Positions 1-8,794 are shown, counted from the first letter of the stretch. The stretch is DNA of 16,809 nucleotides from an uncultured Prevotella sp. (GCA_900770025.1 CAAGIW010000065.1:1-16809); one strand, 5' to 3'. Numbers and translations: made by a program. The notes: generated from the letters alone by a model not told the origin.

Positions 1-336
1 CAAGGAGTTGGAGGTCATACCGTTATGCAACAGATTATTCTCTCCATCTACAGACATTTTGTCGTTGTAGAGACTATCAATATACGTCTGAATTGCATCG
101 TTGGTGGGTGCAAAGCAGGTCACTTGCTCGTAGGCATCGAGCACACGATCCATACCCGAACGCTGCAGAATATAGTTGAACGAAGAAAGATTCTCCCTTT
201 CGTCGATAGCCATTCCCAGCGTTTGCTTCACGGAATTGAATCGGTTTGACTCGTCGGGTTCAGGGTTACAGCTCACCAAGCCGAGTGCCATCACCGCCAT
301 TCCGAGCAGCCATGATTTGTTGTTCTTTATATTCAT
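1..336 (-). CDS. Fasciclin (FAS1) domain lipoprotein, 3' end cut by window edge
   Basis: The frame opens at an ATG at 334-336 and stays open to the left edge, giving 112 visible residues. The N-terminus is a lipoprotein signal peptide with lipobox LVSC (Cys23), followed by acidic residues (NPEPDES), which fits the Bacteroidetes pattern for lipoproteins exported to the outer surface. From about residue 45 a FAS1 domain begins: a short helix (FNYILQRSGMDRVLDAY), then the characteristic strand and turn VTCFAPTNDAI. Only the first half of that domain is visible. The gene lies 40 bp after the SusD stop with no terminator or promoter between them, so it is probably the fourth gene of the operon. 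No Shine-Dalgarno is seen before the ATG. FAS1 domains usually mediate adhesion or protein contacts; the ligand here is unknown. Family call is fairly sure; full length cannot be judged. Confidence 0.85.
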   Translation of the reverse strand, partial: MNIKNNKSWLLGMAVMALGLVSCNPEPDESNRFNSVKQTLGMAIDERENLSSFNYILQRSGMDRVLDAYEQVTCFAPTNDAIQTYIDSLYNDKMSVDGENNLLHNGMTSNSL

Positions 337-376
337 AATATAACTATTGTCAGAAATTTAACTTCATTCAACTTAT

Positions 377-2191
377 TTACTCCGAAAACTCGTCTTGGTA
401 CATCGGGTTCTGATGCAGCCATTCACGTGCGGTAAGAATATCCCTGTGAGGAACGGGCAGGTAGAGCCTCGGCTCTTCCTTCATCTTGTTGGTACGTGCA
501 GAGGCATTTCCTTCGGTGTATCGGCTCTGGATAATCTGCAGGAAATTGTCATAGCTCTTCATGTACTGTCCGTTCTGATCCACCATCATCACATGATACT
601 GACAGGGAATTTCCTGGTGGCGGTAGTTGTATCTCAGCAGGTCGAACCAGCGCTTGCCCTCATAGCAGAGTTCTCGCTGACGTTCCTGCAGCACAAGTTC
701 TTCCATCTTGGCCTTGTCCTTATAGGCATTCCAGCGGAGTGAGTCGCTTGCCCATGCACTTTCGTCGAGCGAGCGGGTGTTGACCTCCCACACCAGATTG
801 AACGCCTGTTGCAGTTGCAGCAGGGCTGCTTTCTTGGCAGCCGCAGCCTCCTCACTGGTATCGGTGCTCTCTAAATCTGCATCCGAAGTCATGGCCACCA
901 TGGCCTCTGCCTTCATCAGCATCACATCTGCCAAGCGGTAGATGATAAAGTTCTGTGCATAATTGTCGTAGGTTCTGCCCATCACAGCTTCACCCTTGTC
1001 TGGCACAGCATCTTTCAAGCCCACGAAATTCTCCTGCGCCACCATTTTACGGATGGGATAGCCATCCACCACATCAGTCTTCACAGCAAAGGTGGAGTTC
1101 CAATAGCGATAGTCCTTGGTCTTGGCAAAGGGAACCTTCACGTCATTGGCAACCTGACCAGTACCAATGGCAGTACCCATCTTCTTGGAGCTGGAGAGAT
1201 AGCCCACGCCAGAGTTGTTTTTGGCATATTTGTTGTAAAGTTGGTTGACAGCCTCATTGTATCTAAACCCATTGAACTGCAACTCGAAGATGCTTTCTTC
1301 AGAACCGCCGTTCACGTTGGCTATCTCTCCGAACAAGTCAGCATAAGTGTCCCTGCCTATCGAAGTGAGATTTGGCAGTTTGCTTTCCATGCCGGGCATT
1401 GTTACCTGAGCCGCTTTCTTGGCATCAATCACCTTGTCGGCATAGGTGATGGCTGCTTGATAGTCGGCCACGTTGTGGGTCACAGATCCTCTCCACAAAT
1501 AGATATCCGCCAACATGGAGTTGATAGCATCAATGGTGATGTAGCCTTTGGCCTTCCATCCTGTGAGTTGCGAGGAAAGAGCGTTCTTGGCAGCCTCCTC
1601 CAAGTCATTGATACAGTACTGCAACACCTCTGTAGGGGGCAACTGCTTGATGACCATATCCTGCGTGCTGTTGAGGTAAGCCACGTTGGTATAGGGCACA
1701 TCCCGGAAGGTTCTCACCAAATAGAAGTAGCAGAGGGCACGCAGTGCCAGCATCTGCGAGCGGTCGGTCTGATAGTCGCCATCGGTGTAGTTGGGGTCAA
1801 TGTTGCGCACATCGCCGGCCTTCTCCAACACAATGTTGCAGTAGTTAATGACCGTGTAGAGTGAAGACCACTCTGCAAACATATTGGTGGTTTCTATGGC
1901 CACCTCCTCAATCTGGCTCAACGCCACACGGGTGGCGTTGGTGGAAGATATTTCGGTCGTGGTAGCTATCATCTCGTCGGAGCGGAAATCGCCCCATATT
2001 ATCAGGCGTTTCACTACATCTGGCTTGGCAAACTGGTTATAAGCGCCATTCACCATCAGCGACACGTCACTCTTCGACTGCCAGAAGTCCTCCTCCACGG
2101 TCTTGTCGTTGGGCAACAACTCCATGTCCATACAGGAAGCCAGCAGCATGGTGCCTATGATCATTGAAAAAAACTTTTTCATGCTTTTCAT
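377..2191 (-). CDS. SusD/RagB-family outer-membrane nutrient-binding lipoprotein
   Basis: This is the surface glycan- or nutrient-binding partner that caps a SusC transporter. The 604 residues start with a lipoprotein signal ending LLASC (Cys20), with acidic residues soon after. The N-terminal SusD helices follow (EDFWQSKSDVSLMVNGAYNQF, about 35-55). Two typical C-terminal signatures are present: YRLADVMLMKAEAM, then ERQRELCYEGKRWFDLLRY, and an ending of the form YLPVPHRDI...NPMYQ. The length is at the upper end of the family range. It starts 3 bp after the SusC stop, which suggests translational coupling. An AGGA nine bases upstream supports the ATG at 2189-2191 over a second ATG at 2180-2182. 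The ligand cannot be read from sequence. SusD proteins from unrelated loci bind starch, pectins, host glycans or peptides, so a pectin role is only suggested by the neighbouring lyase. Confidence 0.95.
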   Translation of the reverse strand: MKSMKKFFSMIIGTMLLASCMDMELLPNDKTVEEDFWQSKSDVSLMVNGAYNQFAKPDVVKRLIIWGDFRSDEMIATTTEISSTNATRVALSQIEEVAIETTNMFAEWSSLYTVINYCNIVLEKAGDVRNIDPNYTDGDYQTDRSQMLALRALCYFYLVRTFRDVPYTNVAYLNSTQDMVIKQLPPTEVLQYCINDLEEAAKNALSSQLTGWKAKGYITIDAINSMLADIYLWRGSVTHNVADYQAAITYADKVIDAKKAAQVTMPGMESKLPNLTSIGRDTYADLFGEIANVNGGSEESIFELQFNGFRYNEAVNQLYNKYAKNNSGVGYLSSSKKMGTAIGTGQVANDVKVPFAKTKDYRYWNSTFAVKTDVVDGYPIRKMVAQENFVGLKDAVPDKGEAVMGRTYDNYAQNFIIYRLADVMLMKAEAMVAMTSDADLESTDTSEEAAAAKKAALLQLQQAFNLVWEVNTRSLDESAWASDSLRWNAYKDKAKMEELVLQERQRELCYEGKRWFDLLRYNYRHQEIPCQYHVMMVDQNGQYMKSYDNFLQIIQSRYTEGNASARTNKMKEEPRLYLPVPHRDILTAREWLHQNPMYQDEFSE

Positions 2192-2194
2192 GTT

Positions 2195-5100
2195 TTAGAA
2201 TCCTATGTTAATACTTGCTGTAAACTCCTTGGAGCGTGGTGTCTTGTTGTCGTAGGCGGGGTTATACATCGAAGCCGAGAACTCAGGATCGATACCGCTG
2301 TACTTGGTCCAGCAATACAGGTTGTTCATAGAGAGATACATCTGCAACTGGTTCAAGCCCAAACTCTTGATCATCTTCTTGGGGAAGTTGTAGGAAATCT
2401 GCAGGTTCTGGAATCTCAGGAACGAGCCATCCTCCACATAGCGGTCAGAGCCACACCAGTTGTAGGCAGTGTTGTACATGGCACGCGGCATGGGAGTCAC
2501 GTCGCCATCCTTGCGCCAACGGTAGTTCACAGAAGCACACTGGTTGTAGGTGTCATTCATCTTTTCGATGTTCATACGTGCCTGGTTAATCACCTTCACG
2601 CCAAGACGATATACGAAACGACCCTTCACACTGAAGTTGCCGTATTTCAAGGTGAGGTTGAAACCTCCCTGCACCTTGGGCTGTGAGTTGCCGAGATACA
2701 CGATATCCTGCTCGTTGATGTTACCGTCGTGGTTGATGTCTTCGTAGATGGCATCACCACCCTGGAACGCATACTTCTCGGTGTTGGCATCCTGATAGTC
2801 GAACTTCATGCGCATGGGCTTGCCTGTCTGACGGTTCATCAGCACCTTGCCGTTGGCATCAGTCACCACGGGGAAGGTGGCACCCTCTGACAGGCGCTGG
2901 TTGATGTACTGCTCATATTCGCTGTCGCTCCAGCCGTTTTCCTTGCGCATGTTCTCCAAATACTCGTAGGTGTATTGGTAAACGCCCTTGTAGCGGAAGC
3001 CGTAGATAGATCCGAGGGCATTGCCCACCTTGACGCGGGTCACATACTTGCCCAATGCGCTACCCGAATCCCAAGGTGCGTTCATACCCTCAAGCACGGT
3101 CTGATCCATCTCGGTCAGTTCGTTGGCGTTCTGTGCGATGTTGAAGCCGAGGCTCATGGAGAACTTGCCCTTCCGGATGAAGTTGCGGGCATTCAGGTTC
3201 AACTCCCATCCCTTGTTCACCAACGTACCGCAGTTCTTCATGCTCATGCTGGGGAAGCCGGTCATTGACGGGATGTTGTAGTTGTTCATGATGAGGTCGG
3301 TGGTCTTCTTGTAGTAGTAGTCGAAATCCACCTCAAACATATTGTTCAGCAAACCTATGTTGAAACCGAGGTTATACTCCTGGCTCTTTTCTGCCGTCAA
3401 GTCGTCCAACTTCAAGGCACTCAAGGTAGCCACTGGCATGGAAGAGGAAATCTGTCCGTAAGGCATATCGGGGAAGTGGTCGCTGTTAAAATCTGAGATG
3501 GAGGTGTACATGCTATAAAACAGGTAGTCCTTGTTCGGCTCACGATAGTTGATTCCCCATTCAGCACGGAGGCTCAACAGCGACAGCCACTTCTCAAACG
3601 ACTTCATGAAGGGCTCTTCGCTGATGTTGTAGCGCAGAGACACACTGGGCGAGTACAGCCATTTCTTGGCCGGGCCCAAACGTGAGGTTCCATCCATGCG
3701 CAGGTTGAAGTTCAAAGAGTAACGCTCCTTGTATGACAGGAAGCCATAGAACAGGGCATTCTGCGAATTTCTGCGACTGGTGGAAGAAGAGAGTGAGGCA
3801 TCTTTACTGGTCAAGTCGGCAGGCACCGTAGGTGCAATGACACCGGTAGGAAGCTGAAGCATCTTCACATACTGGTCGTTGTAGCGCTGTGTCTCCATCT
3901 CATAGCGTGCCATCAGCTGTCCGTTCCAGTCGTCGCTACCGAAATACGGGGTATAGGTCAAGTCCACCCTTCCATTCACCTTGAAGCGGTTGGTCTCCTT
4001 ATTGTCTGACACGTTGTAGGTGCCTGGAGACGTCCATGTATTGGTGCTGAGCGCAGCAGGCAGGTAAGAGGGTGAACTGTTGGCATAGATATCGAAATAC
4101 ACACGGCCGTTGAAGGTGAGGCGGTGCTTACCTTCCTCGATGCCGAGCAGTTCGTATTTCAGGTTGAAGTCAGGGGTCAGACGATAGGTCTTCTCCTTGG
4201 CCCAAGCCATGTTGGCGATGGCTACAGGATTACCCAATTCGCGCACTTTTTGCAGATCGTAAGACGAGTAGTTACCCGTAGTGGGATTATTACCTTTTTC
4301 GAAGCCAGTTTTAGGATCCATAGGATCCTGACCCTGAGGGTTCATGATGAAATACTCATCGGTGTCGTTGCCATACTGATCCTGACGATATACCGACATA
4401 TTGGGAGCCAATCGCTGTGCGATGGTAATCAACTCGTTCTTGCCATACTTGTAGTTCTTCTGGTTGTTGGTATAGGTCAAGGCGAAGTTAGTGGTGAACA
4501 GGATGCGGTCGCTCACATTGAAGTCGAGGGCCAAACGAGTGGTGAAACGGTCGAACACCTGCTTGATGATGGTACCCGTCTGGTGCATGTAGCCTGCACT
4601 GATGCGGAAGCGGGCCTTCTGTCCACCTCCCGAGAGGTTAACTGACCAGTCGTGCTTCTGTCCGAACTGCTGCACCTGGTCCACCCAATCGGTGTTGTTG
4701 TTCCAGTTCTCCGACTCTGCCCACTTGTCGCCACGGTAGTTCAACTCGTAGAGGGTTGAAGTGCGATCCCCCTGTTGCTGTGGATTGTAGAAAGCCTCCT
4801 TCATCAGCATGGTGTAGTCGTCACCGTTGAGCAGGTCATAGCCCTCGGCAGCCCATGTGCCCGAGAACTTGTAAGAGAAGTTCACTTTGGTCTTTCCACG
4901 GGCACCACGTTTGGTGGTAATCTTGATCACACCGTTGGAACCCTTGCTACCCCAAACGGCCTTGGCGGCAGCAGACTTGAGCACGGTGATGCTGGCGATA
5001 TCCTCCACGTTCACGGAGAGCAGAGAGGCATATTTCTCTTCATCTGCATTGGCTGCATCAAAATCCTCGGGAGTATCAAAGATTTGGTCGTCCACCACAA

Positions 5101-5665
5101 TCAAGGGCTGGTCGTCGCCATTGATGGTGGAAACACCACGCAGGCGCATCGAAGTTCCCGAACCAAGGTTACCCGAGTTGGCCACGATGTCCAAACCGGC
5201 AATCTCTCCCTGCAGAGCCTCGTCGGCAGAGGTGAATGAAAGACCTTCCACCGAACTCATGTCCATGGTCTGCTGTGCAGTGGCCACCTCCTTCTTCGAC
5301 ATCATCAAGCCGCCGGTATTGGTACGCCTCGACTTGATGGTCACTTCCTTCAGCATGGTGGATTCGGGTTCCAGCCTAACGTTAAAGGAGGTCTGGTTGC
5401 CGATGGTCACCACCTTGGTCTTATCTCCCACATACGAGAACTTCAGTTTGTTCTTGGGACTCTTCACCTGCATGGAGAAGTTTCCGTTGAAATCGGTTTG
5501 CGTTGCCGAGACGATACGGTTTCCGGCATCCACCTCTACCACATTGGCCATCATCACGGGGCCATCGGCATCGGTCACCGTACCGGATATTCGCTTGGCT
5601 TGTGCCAGTACCACTTGCGTCATTACGCAACACAGTGCGGCAAACAAGATTCTTTTTATATTCAT
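2195..5665 (-). CDS. SusC/RagA-family TonB-dependent outer-membrane transporter
   Basis: This is the outer-membrane barrel that imports oligomers using TonB energy together with its SusD lid. The 1156 residues begin with a signal peptide ending near VVLAQA. An N-terminal carboxypeptidase-regulatory-like beta domain follows (about 24-100, ISGTVTDADGPVMMANV), then the plug (about 130-255) with SADEALQGEIAGLDIV, MRLRGVSTINGDDQPLIVVD and ITVLKSAAAKAVWGSKGSNG, and then the barrel. It ends in a typical membrane strand with terminal Phe (FTASINIGF). Length is normal for the family. The usual plug motif VLKDASATAIYG reads VLKSAAAKAVWG here, a modest deviation. It starts 11 bp after the upstream fasciclin gene and is followed after 3 bp by the SusD gene, so all are almost certainly one transcript. 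Substrate is unknown. No N-terminal anti-sigma-signalling extension is evident, so it looks like a pure transporter. Confidence 0.97.
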   Translation of the reverse strand: MNIKRILFAALCCVMTQVVLAQAKRISGTVTDADGPVMMANVVEVDAGNRIVSATQTDFNGNFSMQVKSPKNKLKFSYVGDKTKVVTIGNQTSFNVRLEPESTMLKEVTIKSRRTNTGGLMMSKKEVATAQQTMDMSSVEGLSFTSADEALQGEIAGLDIVANSGNLGSGTSMRLRGVSTINGDDQPLIVVDDQIFDTPEDFDAANADEEKYASLLSVNVEDIASITVLKSAAAKAVWGSKGSNGVIKITTKRGARGKTKVNFSYKFSGTWAAEGYDLLNGDDYTMLMKEAFYNPQQQGDRTSTLYELNYRGDKWAESENWNNNTDWVDQVQQFGQKHDWSVNLSGGGQKARFRISAGYMHQTGTIIKQVFDRFTTRLALDFNVSDRILFTTNFALTYTNNQKNYKYGKNELITIAQRLAPNMSVYRQDQYGNDTDEYFIMNPQGQDPMDPKTGFEKGNNPTTGNYSSYDLQKVRELGNPVAIANMAWAKEKTYRLTPDFNLKYELLGIEEGKHRLTFNGRVYFDIYANSSPSYLPAALSTNTWTSPGTYNVSDNKETNRFKVNGRVDLTYTPYFGSDDWNGQLMARYEMETQRYNDQYVKMLQLPTGVIAPTVPADLTSKDASLSSSTSRRNSQNALFYGFLSYKERYSLNFNLRMDGTSRLGPAKKWLYSPSVSLRYNISEEPFMKSFEKWLSLLSLRAEWGINYREPNKDYLFYSMYTSISDFNSDHFPDMPYGQISSSMPVATLSALKLDDLTAEKSQEYNLGFNIGLLNNMFEVDFDYYYKKTTDLIMNNYNIPSMTGFPSMSMKNCGTLVNKGWELNLNARNFIRKGKFSMSLGFNIAQNANELTEMDQTVLEGMNAPWDSGSALGKYVTRVKVGNALGSIYGFRYKGVYQYTYEYLENMRKENGWSDSEYEQYINQRLSEGATFPVVTDANGKVLMNRQTGKPMRMKFDYQDANTEKYAFQGGDAIYEDINHDGNINEQDIVYLGNSQPKVQGGFNLTLKYGNFSVKGRFVYRLGVKVINQARMNIEKMNDTYNQCASVNYRWRKDGDVTPMPRAMYNTAYNWCGSDRYVEDGSFLRFQNLQISYNFPKKMIKSLGLNQLQMYLSMNNLYCWTKYSGIDPEFSASMYNPAYDNKTPRSKEFTASINIGF
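2201..2204 (-). promoter_or_regulatory. Ribosome binding site (AGGA) of the SusD-like gene
   Basis: On the minus strand AGGA lies nine bases before the ATG at 2189-2191 and inside the last codons of the SusC-like gene. It is the only convincing Shine-Dalgarno element seen before any gene in this window. It decides between two in-frame ATG codons nine bases apart, because the second would sit 18 bases away. Confidence 0.5.
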
Positions 5666-5676
5666 AGTGCTCTTTT

Positions 5677-8541
5677 TTAGAAGTTATTGTTTGCTTTGTA
5701 AATCTGATAAGCCCTCAGTGCCTTGTTCATGGCAGCCCTCGACTTCCAGTTGCCGTCGTAGCGGTCGGTGTCACTGTGGAAATTCATCGGGGTGTTGATA
5801 CCATGCACCACGCAGAATGACGAGGTCTTGATGGCAGTGGCAGAGGTATTTCCCTTGTCAAACCAGTAGTCGCGTGCCATGATGTTGCAAGGAATACCAC
5901 TGTTGGCATCCACCACATGCTCGGTACCACGGTTATCGGTCACTATAATCTTGTCACCACCTCCAGTAACACGGTTCACGATAGCTACACCCGTCTCGTC
6001 GGTGAGCAGACTGGCATAGCGGCCGCTTGCCTCATCCACAAACACCTTGTCAGCAAAGAGTGACACATTCTGGAAGTGATAGCGCACAAAGTCGCGCAGT
6101 TCCTTCACCTGCAGCTTGATTCTTTCTTTCAGTTCCTCTTTCTCGGAGTCGCCGTCTTCCAAACCTTCCATCACCTCATAGTCGGCCTGCACTTCAGTAA
6201 TCTTAGGCAGACCCAGTGCATAGGCCTTTTCCATAGCAGTGTTGGTGGGCGCATAGAGGGTGTAGTTATAGGTGTTGAACATCTTCACGTTGTTATCCAC
6301 ACAGGCATTGGCAATCTTGGAAGAGCCCGTGCCATAGGTGCTGGTGAACACGATGTAGGCATCCTGCTCGCTCACGCCTAATGAGCTGGGAGTGCTGGAG
6401 ATGCCCACGGCATCCATCAAGGTGGTGGCACTGCTCAGCCAGTTGCAGAGGGCAAAGAACTCGCTGAACACATCTTCCTTGTTCGACAAGGTCTTATATA
6501 CACTGTTGCGCGGAGCTTCAATCACCTGCTTCAAGCGATAGGAAGTACCGTTGCGCTGGTTATAGACGCTGATGATTTCCGATTTTTCCTGTCCGTTGTC
6601 TATCTGGGCACCGCCGGAAACCTTGCCTCCCACATTGGTACCCTCCACCATGATGGCACCGCCGTGCTTGGTCTTGTAGTATTTGCGTGCACCAAGGGTT
6701 TCGCCGGCATCGAGCACCACGGTGTGCATGTTCAAGATGTCGATCATCTGCGACTTCACCGCCGTACTACTGGCCACCTTGCTGAGGAACTCGCCCACAG
6801 TGTTGGTCTTGAGGTCGTACTTGTAGCGATATACGTTGAATTCGTTCTTCTTGTTTCTCTCGCTCCACTCCACCCTGAAGGCCAGGGCCTCGGGCTGTGC
6901 CTTGGCAAGCGTGGTGGGATCTACATAATAATATTGTGAGAATGCGCTGTCTTCGGGAATGAAGAACGCATAGTTGGCAGCCATAGCCAAGAGATAATAC
7001 TTGAAGTCGCAGCCGTCCTCAGAGTTCTTGGCCTGAATCATGTGGTCCATCACGCGCAGGTCCTTGTAGGTGGATGCTGGTGCCAGCACAGCACTGAACT
7101 CGTCGGGTGCTAACATGGAGTTGAGCTTATACATCACGGCGTTGTTGGCAAACTTCACGTCATAGGAACCGTCGTTCTTGGTCTGAAGCTTGTCGATGGT
7201 CATTCCAAGGTTCTCGCCGGCATCGTTGGTCAACAGACTGAACTTGCTGGGCACCGAACCTGCAAACGACACGTTCTGCATATTGGCCAAAAACTTGGAG
7301 ATGATGTCGGGACGCTCTGCAAAGAGGGAGTCGATGTTTTTGGCAAGGTTATCCACGGTGACGGGCTTGTGCTTGGCGTAGATGTCCATCAGATAGGCTC
7401 CGTCGCCACCAATGAAGAAGTCCTGCACGGCCTTATCTACAGGCACAAACATGGCACCGAGGTCCTTCAGCGAGTTGTCGCCACCACTGGTAGAAGTTAC
7501 CTGATAGGCGTTCCATCCCGGGTCGAACTTCAGCAAGGCGCTGAAGGGCTGCTTGTCGGGGTCGGTACTCAGCTCCACACCTTGCGAGTTCTTGCTGAAA
7601 TAGCGTTTCTCGAAGATGGAGTCGATGGCAGGCTTGCCATACTGAATGGCGGCAGCGTTGTACTTCTGGGTAACGTCATTGTTGTAGAAAGGAGCAGAGA
7701 AATACTCCAACATGCGGCTGATGAGAGAGGTCTCGGCATCTTTTTTGATTTCCTGTGCCAGGTTGCCTGGGGGCAGCAGCACGTCACGCACCTGATGGAT
7801 ATAGCCGTTCTGGCAGGTCATGCCGTCGGAATAGCTGCCCTTGGTAATGACAGGATTATTGAAGATATAGGTGGCACCTGCGGTGTAGGGCTCGCCGGTA
7901 AGCACCTGGAAGTCACTTCCATCGCCCTGCATGGTGATGGCATTGTTCACCATGTATTCACGAGTAAGGTGCACCATCATGGGTGTGGTAGCATCAGACA
8001 CCAAGTCGATGCCCTTGGCAAAATATTTCTGCCAGTAGCGGTTGTTCTTGGGCATACCGGCAGCGCCATAGATGTGACTAATGGAATCGGTCACATCCAC
8101 ACGCGTACTGTGTTTCAGAGCCACACCCTTGATAATGGAGCCATTGCTGTTGGTGTTTGAAAGCATGTTGATCAGCATGGCATTCTCAAGCAATGAAGAG
8201 TTGAGCAAGAGATTCTTTTGTGCTTGCGTCAGTTCTTCATACGAGCGGACACCCCACTCGTTGTTTTGGAAGAAGCGCTGGAAAGCCTCATCGTTGGCAG
8301 GGAACACGGTGATACTACCTGTTCGGTTAAACAAGTCGGTCTGTCCCAGGTCGTCAATCAGTCGAAGGTAATAACTGAACGAGCCTGTAAGAGCATCTTG
8401 TTTGGGATTCTGCAACTCTGAATAGATGCTACCTCCAAGCCATTCCGGCTTTGATTTCGCATCCACTTCTTCATTCTTGTCAACACAAGAAGTCATCCAT
8501 CCTGTAAGCAGGAGAGAGACACAGAAAAAGAGTTTCTTCAT
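5677..8541 (-). CDS. Large multi-domain fasciclin (FAS1) surface lipoprotein
   Basis: The 954-residue product has a lipoprotein signal ending WMTSC (Cys19) followed by acidic residues (VDKNEEVD), as in Bacteroidetes surface lipoproteins. The body looks like about four divergent FAS1 domains, at roughly 35-255, 255-480, 480-680 and 680-900. Visible FAS1 hallmarks are ITVFPANDEAFQRFF with NGYIHQVRDVLLPPG in the first, AMFVPVDKAVQDFF with NNAVMYKLNSMLAP in the second, AFFIPEDSAFSQYY in the third, and YTLYAPTNTAMEKAY with VRYHFQNVSLFADKVF in the fourth. FAS1 domains are adhesive or protein-binding modules. As first gene of the operon, 11 bp before SusC, it is probably an outer-surface partner of the SusCD complex or a cell-surface adhesin; this is inference. 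Domain borders are approximate because the repeats are divergent. The ATG at 8539-8541 is the only start that gives an intact signal peptide; no Shine-Dalgarno precedes it. Confidence 0.88.
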   Translation of the reverse strand: MKKLFFCVSLLLTGWMTSCVDKNEEVDAKSKPEWLGGSIYSELQNPKQDALTGSFSYYLRLIDDLGQTDLFNRTGSITVFPANDEAFQRFFQNNEWGVRSYEELTQAQKNLLLNSSLLENAMLINMLSNTNSNGSIIKGVALKHSTRVDVTDSISHIYGAAGMPKNNRYWQKYFAKGIDLVSDATTPMMVHLTREYMVNNAITMQGDGSDFQVLTGEPYTAGATYIFNNPVITKGSYSDGMTCQNGYIHQVRDVLLPPGNLAQEIKKDAETSLISRMLEYFSAPFYNNDVTQKYNAAAIQYGKPAIDSIFEKRYFSKNSQGVELSTDPDKQPFSALLKFDPGWNAYQVTSTSGGDNSLKDLGAMFVPVDKAVQDFFIGGDGAYLMDIYAKHKPVTVDNLAKNIDSLFAERPDIISKFLANMQNVSFAGSVPSKFSLLTNDAGENLGMTIDKLQTKNDGSYDVKFANNAVMYKLNSMLAPDEFSAVLAPASTYKDLRVMDHMIQAKNSEDGCDFKYYLLAMAANYAFFIPEDSAFSQYYYVDPTTLAKAQPEALAFRVEWSERNKKNEFNVYRYKYDLKTNTVGEFLSKVASSTAVKSQMIDILNMHTVVLDAGETLGARKYYKTKHGGAIMVEGTNVGGKVSGGAQIDNGQEKSEIISVYNQRNGTSYRLKQVIEAPRNSVYKTLSNKEDVFSEFFALCNWLSSATTLMDAVGISSTPSSLGVSEQDAYIVFTSTYGTGSSKIANACVDNNVKMFNTYNYTLYAPTNTAMEKAYALGLPKITEVQADYEVMEGLEDGDSEKEELKERIKLQVKELRDFVRYHFQNVSLFADKVFVDEASGRYASLLTDETGVAIVNRVTGGGDKIIVTDNRGTEHVVDANSGIPCNIMARDYWFDKGNTSATAIKTSSFCVVHGINTPMNFHSDTDRYDGNWKSRAAMNKALRAYQIYKANNNF

Positions 8542-8602
8542 AGATTTATAGTTAGTAATATTTAATTTTTATTGATTATTTCAGGCATATACATAGTTCA
8601 AC

Positions 8603-8636
8603 TTGCAAAATAACAAAAAATAATCAAATTAAGAAA
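8603..8636 (-). promoter_or_regulatory. Predicted promoter of the fasciclin/SusCD operon
   Basis: On the minus strand a -7-like TTATTTTG (8606-8613) followed by CAA resembles the Bacteroidetes box TAnnTTTG with one mismatch. TTTC (8633-8636) lies 19 bases further upstream, where TTTG is expected. The start site would fall near 8599, leaving a leader of about 57 bases that is very AT-rich and has no Shine-Dalgarno. A 22-base block here (8603-8624) recurs with one difference upstream of the PL11 gene, which strengthens the call. Confidence 0.55.
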
Positions 8637-8693
8637 ATATTTCCCCCATGAAATTCTGTCTGTCCACCTTTTTTTTTGAGAAAGTCTTTTATA

Positions 8694-8766
8694 AATGAAG
8701 AGTGAAGAATGAAGAATGAAGAGTGAAGAGTAAAGAATGAAGAATGAAGAATGAAGAATGAAGAAT
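8694..8766. repeat. Tandem 7-bp repeat array, ten copies (consensus AATGAAG)
   Basis: Ten consecutive 7-base units plus three bases occupy the interval. Seven units read AATGAAG or differ only at the partial end, two read AGTGAAG and one reads AGTAAAG. The period is exact, with no indels. On the transcribed (minus) strand it reads as CTTCATT units. It lies about 60 bp upstream of the predicted -33 element of the fasciclin operon. Its exact periodicity makes it a candidate for slippage-driven copy-number change. Confidence 0.9.
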
Positions 8767-8768
8767 AG

Positions 8769-8794
8769 CCCCCCCTGTCCCCCCAAGGGGGGAA
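8769..8794. repeat. C-run/G-run palindrome beside the 7-bp array
   Basis: Seven C residues (8769-8775) are followed by TGT, then six C, AA, six G and A. The part TCCCCCCAAGGGGGGA is an inverted repeat with a two-base centre. On the minus strand this gives two long G-runs separated by three bases. It abuts the heptamer array with only two bases between. It could form a cruciform-like or G-rich structure, or be part of a dispersed intergenic repeat. No function can be assigned from sequence. Confidence 0.6.

Larger units (their letters stand above)
1..8541 (-). other. Predicted operon: fasciclin lipoprotein, SusC, SusD, fasciclin lipoprotein
   Basis: Four consecutive minus-strand genes are separated by only 11, 3 and 40 bp. 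No hairpin is seen in those gaps, and a plausible promoter lies only upstream of the first gene. The order is a FAS1 lipoprotein, transporter, SusD and a second FAS1 lipoprotein. No glycoside hydrolase, polysaccharide lyase, sigma or anti-sigma factor or hybrid two-component sensor is visible within the operon. Regulation and degradation may be encoded beyond the left edge or elsewhere. The left end of the operon is outside the window. Confidence 0.75.

Noticed and set aside
1241..1864. 207-residue open frame on the plus strand
   Set aside because: Antisense to the SusD-like gene, with no domain or start signal.
4313..4332. Close pair of GGATCC sites forming a local inverted repeat
   Set aside because: It falls in conserved-frame SusC coding sequence (QDPMDPK), where the repeated Asp-Pro codons explain it.
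4887..5798. 303-residue open frame on the plus strand spanning the SusC start and the end of the fasciclin gene
   Set aside because: It overlaps two firmly identified minus-strand genes and encodes nothing recognisable.
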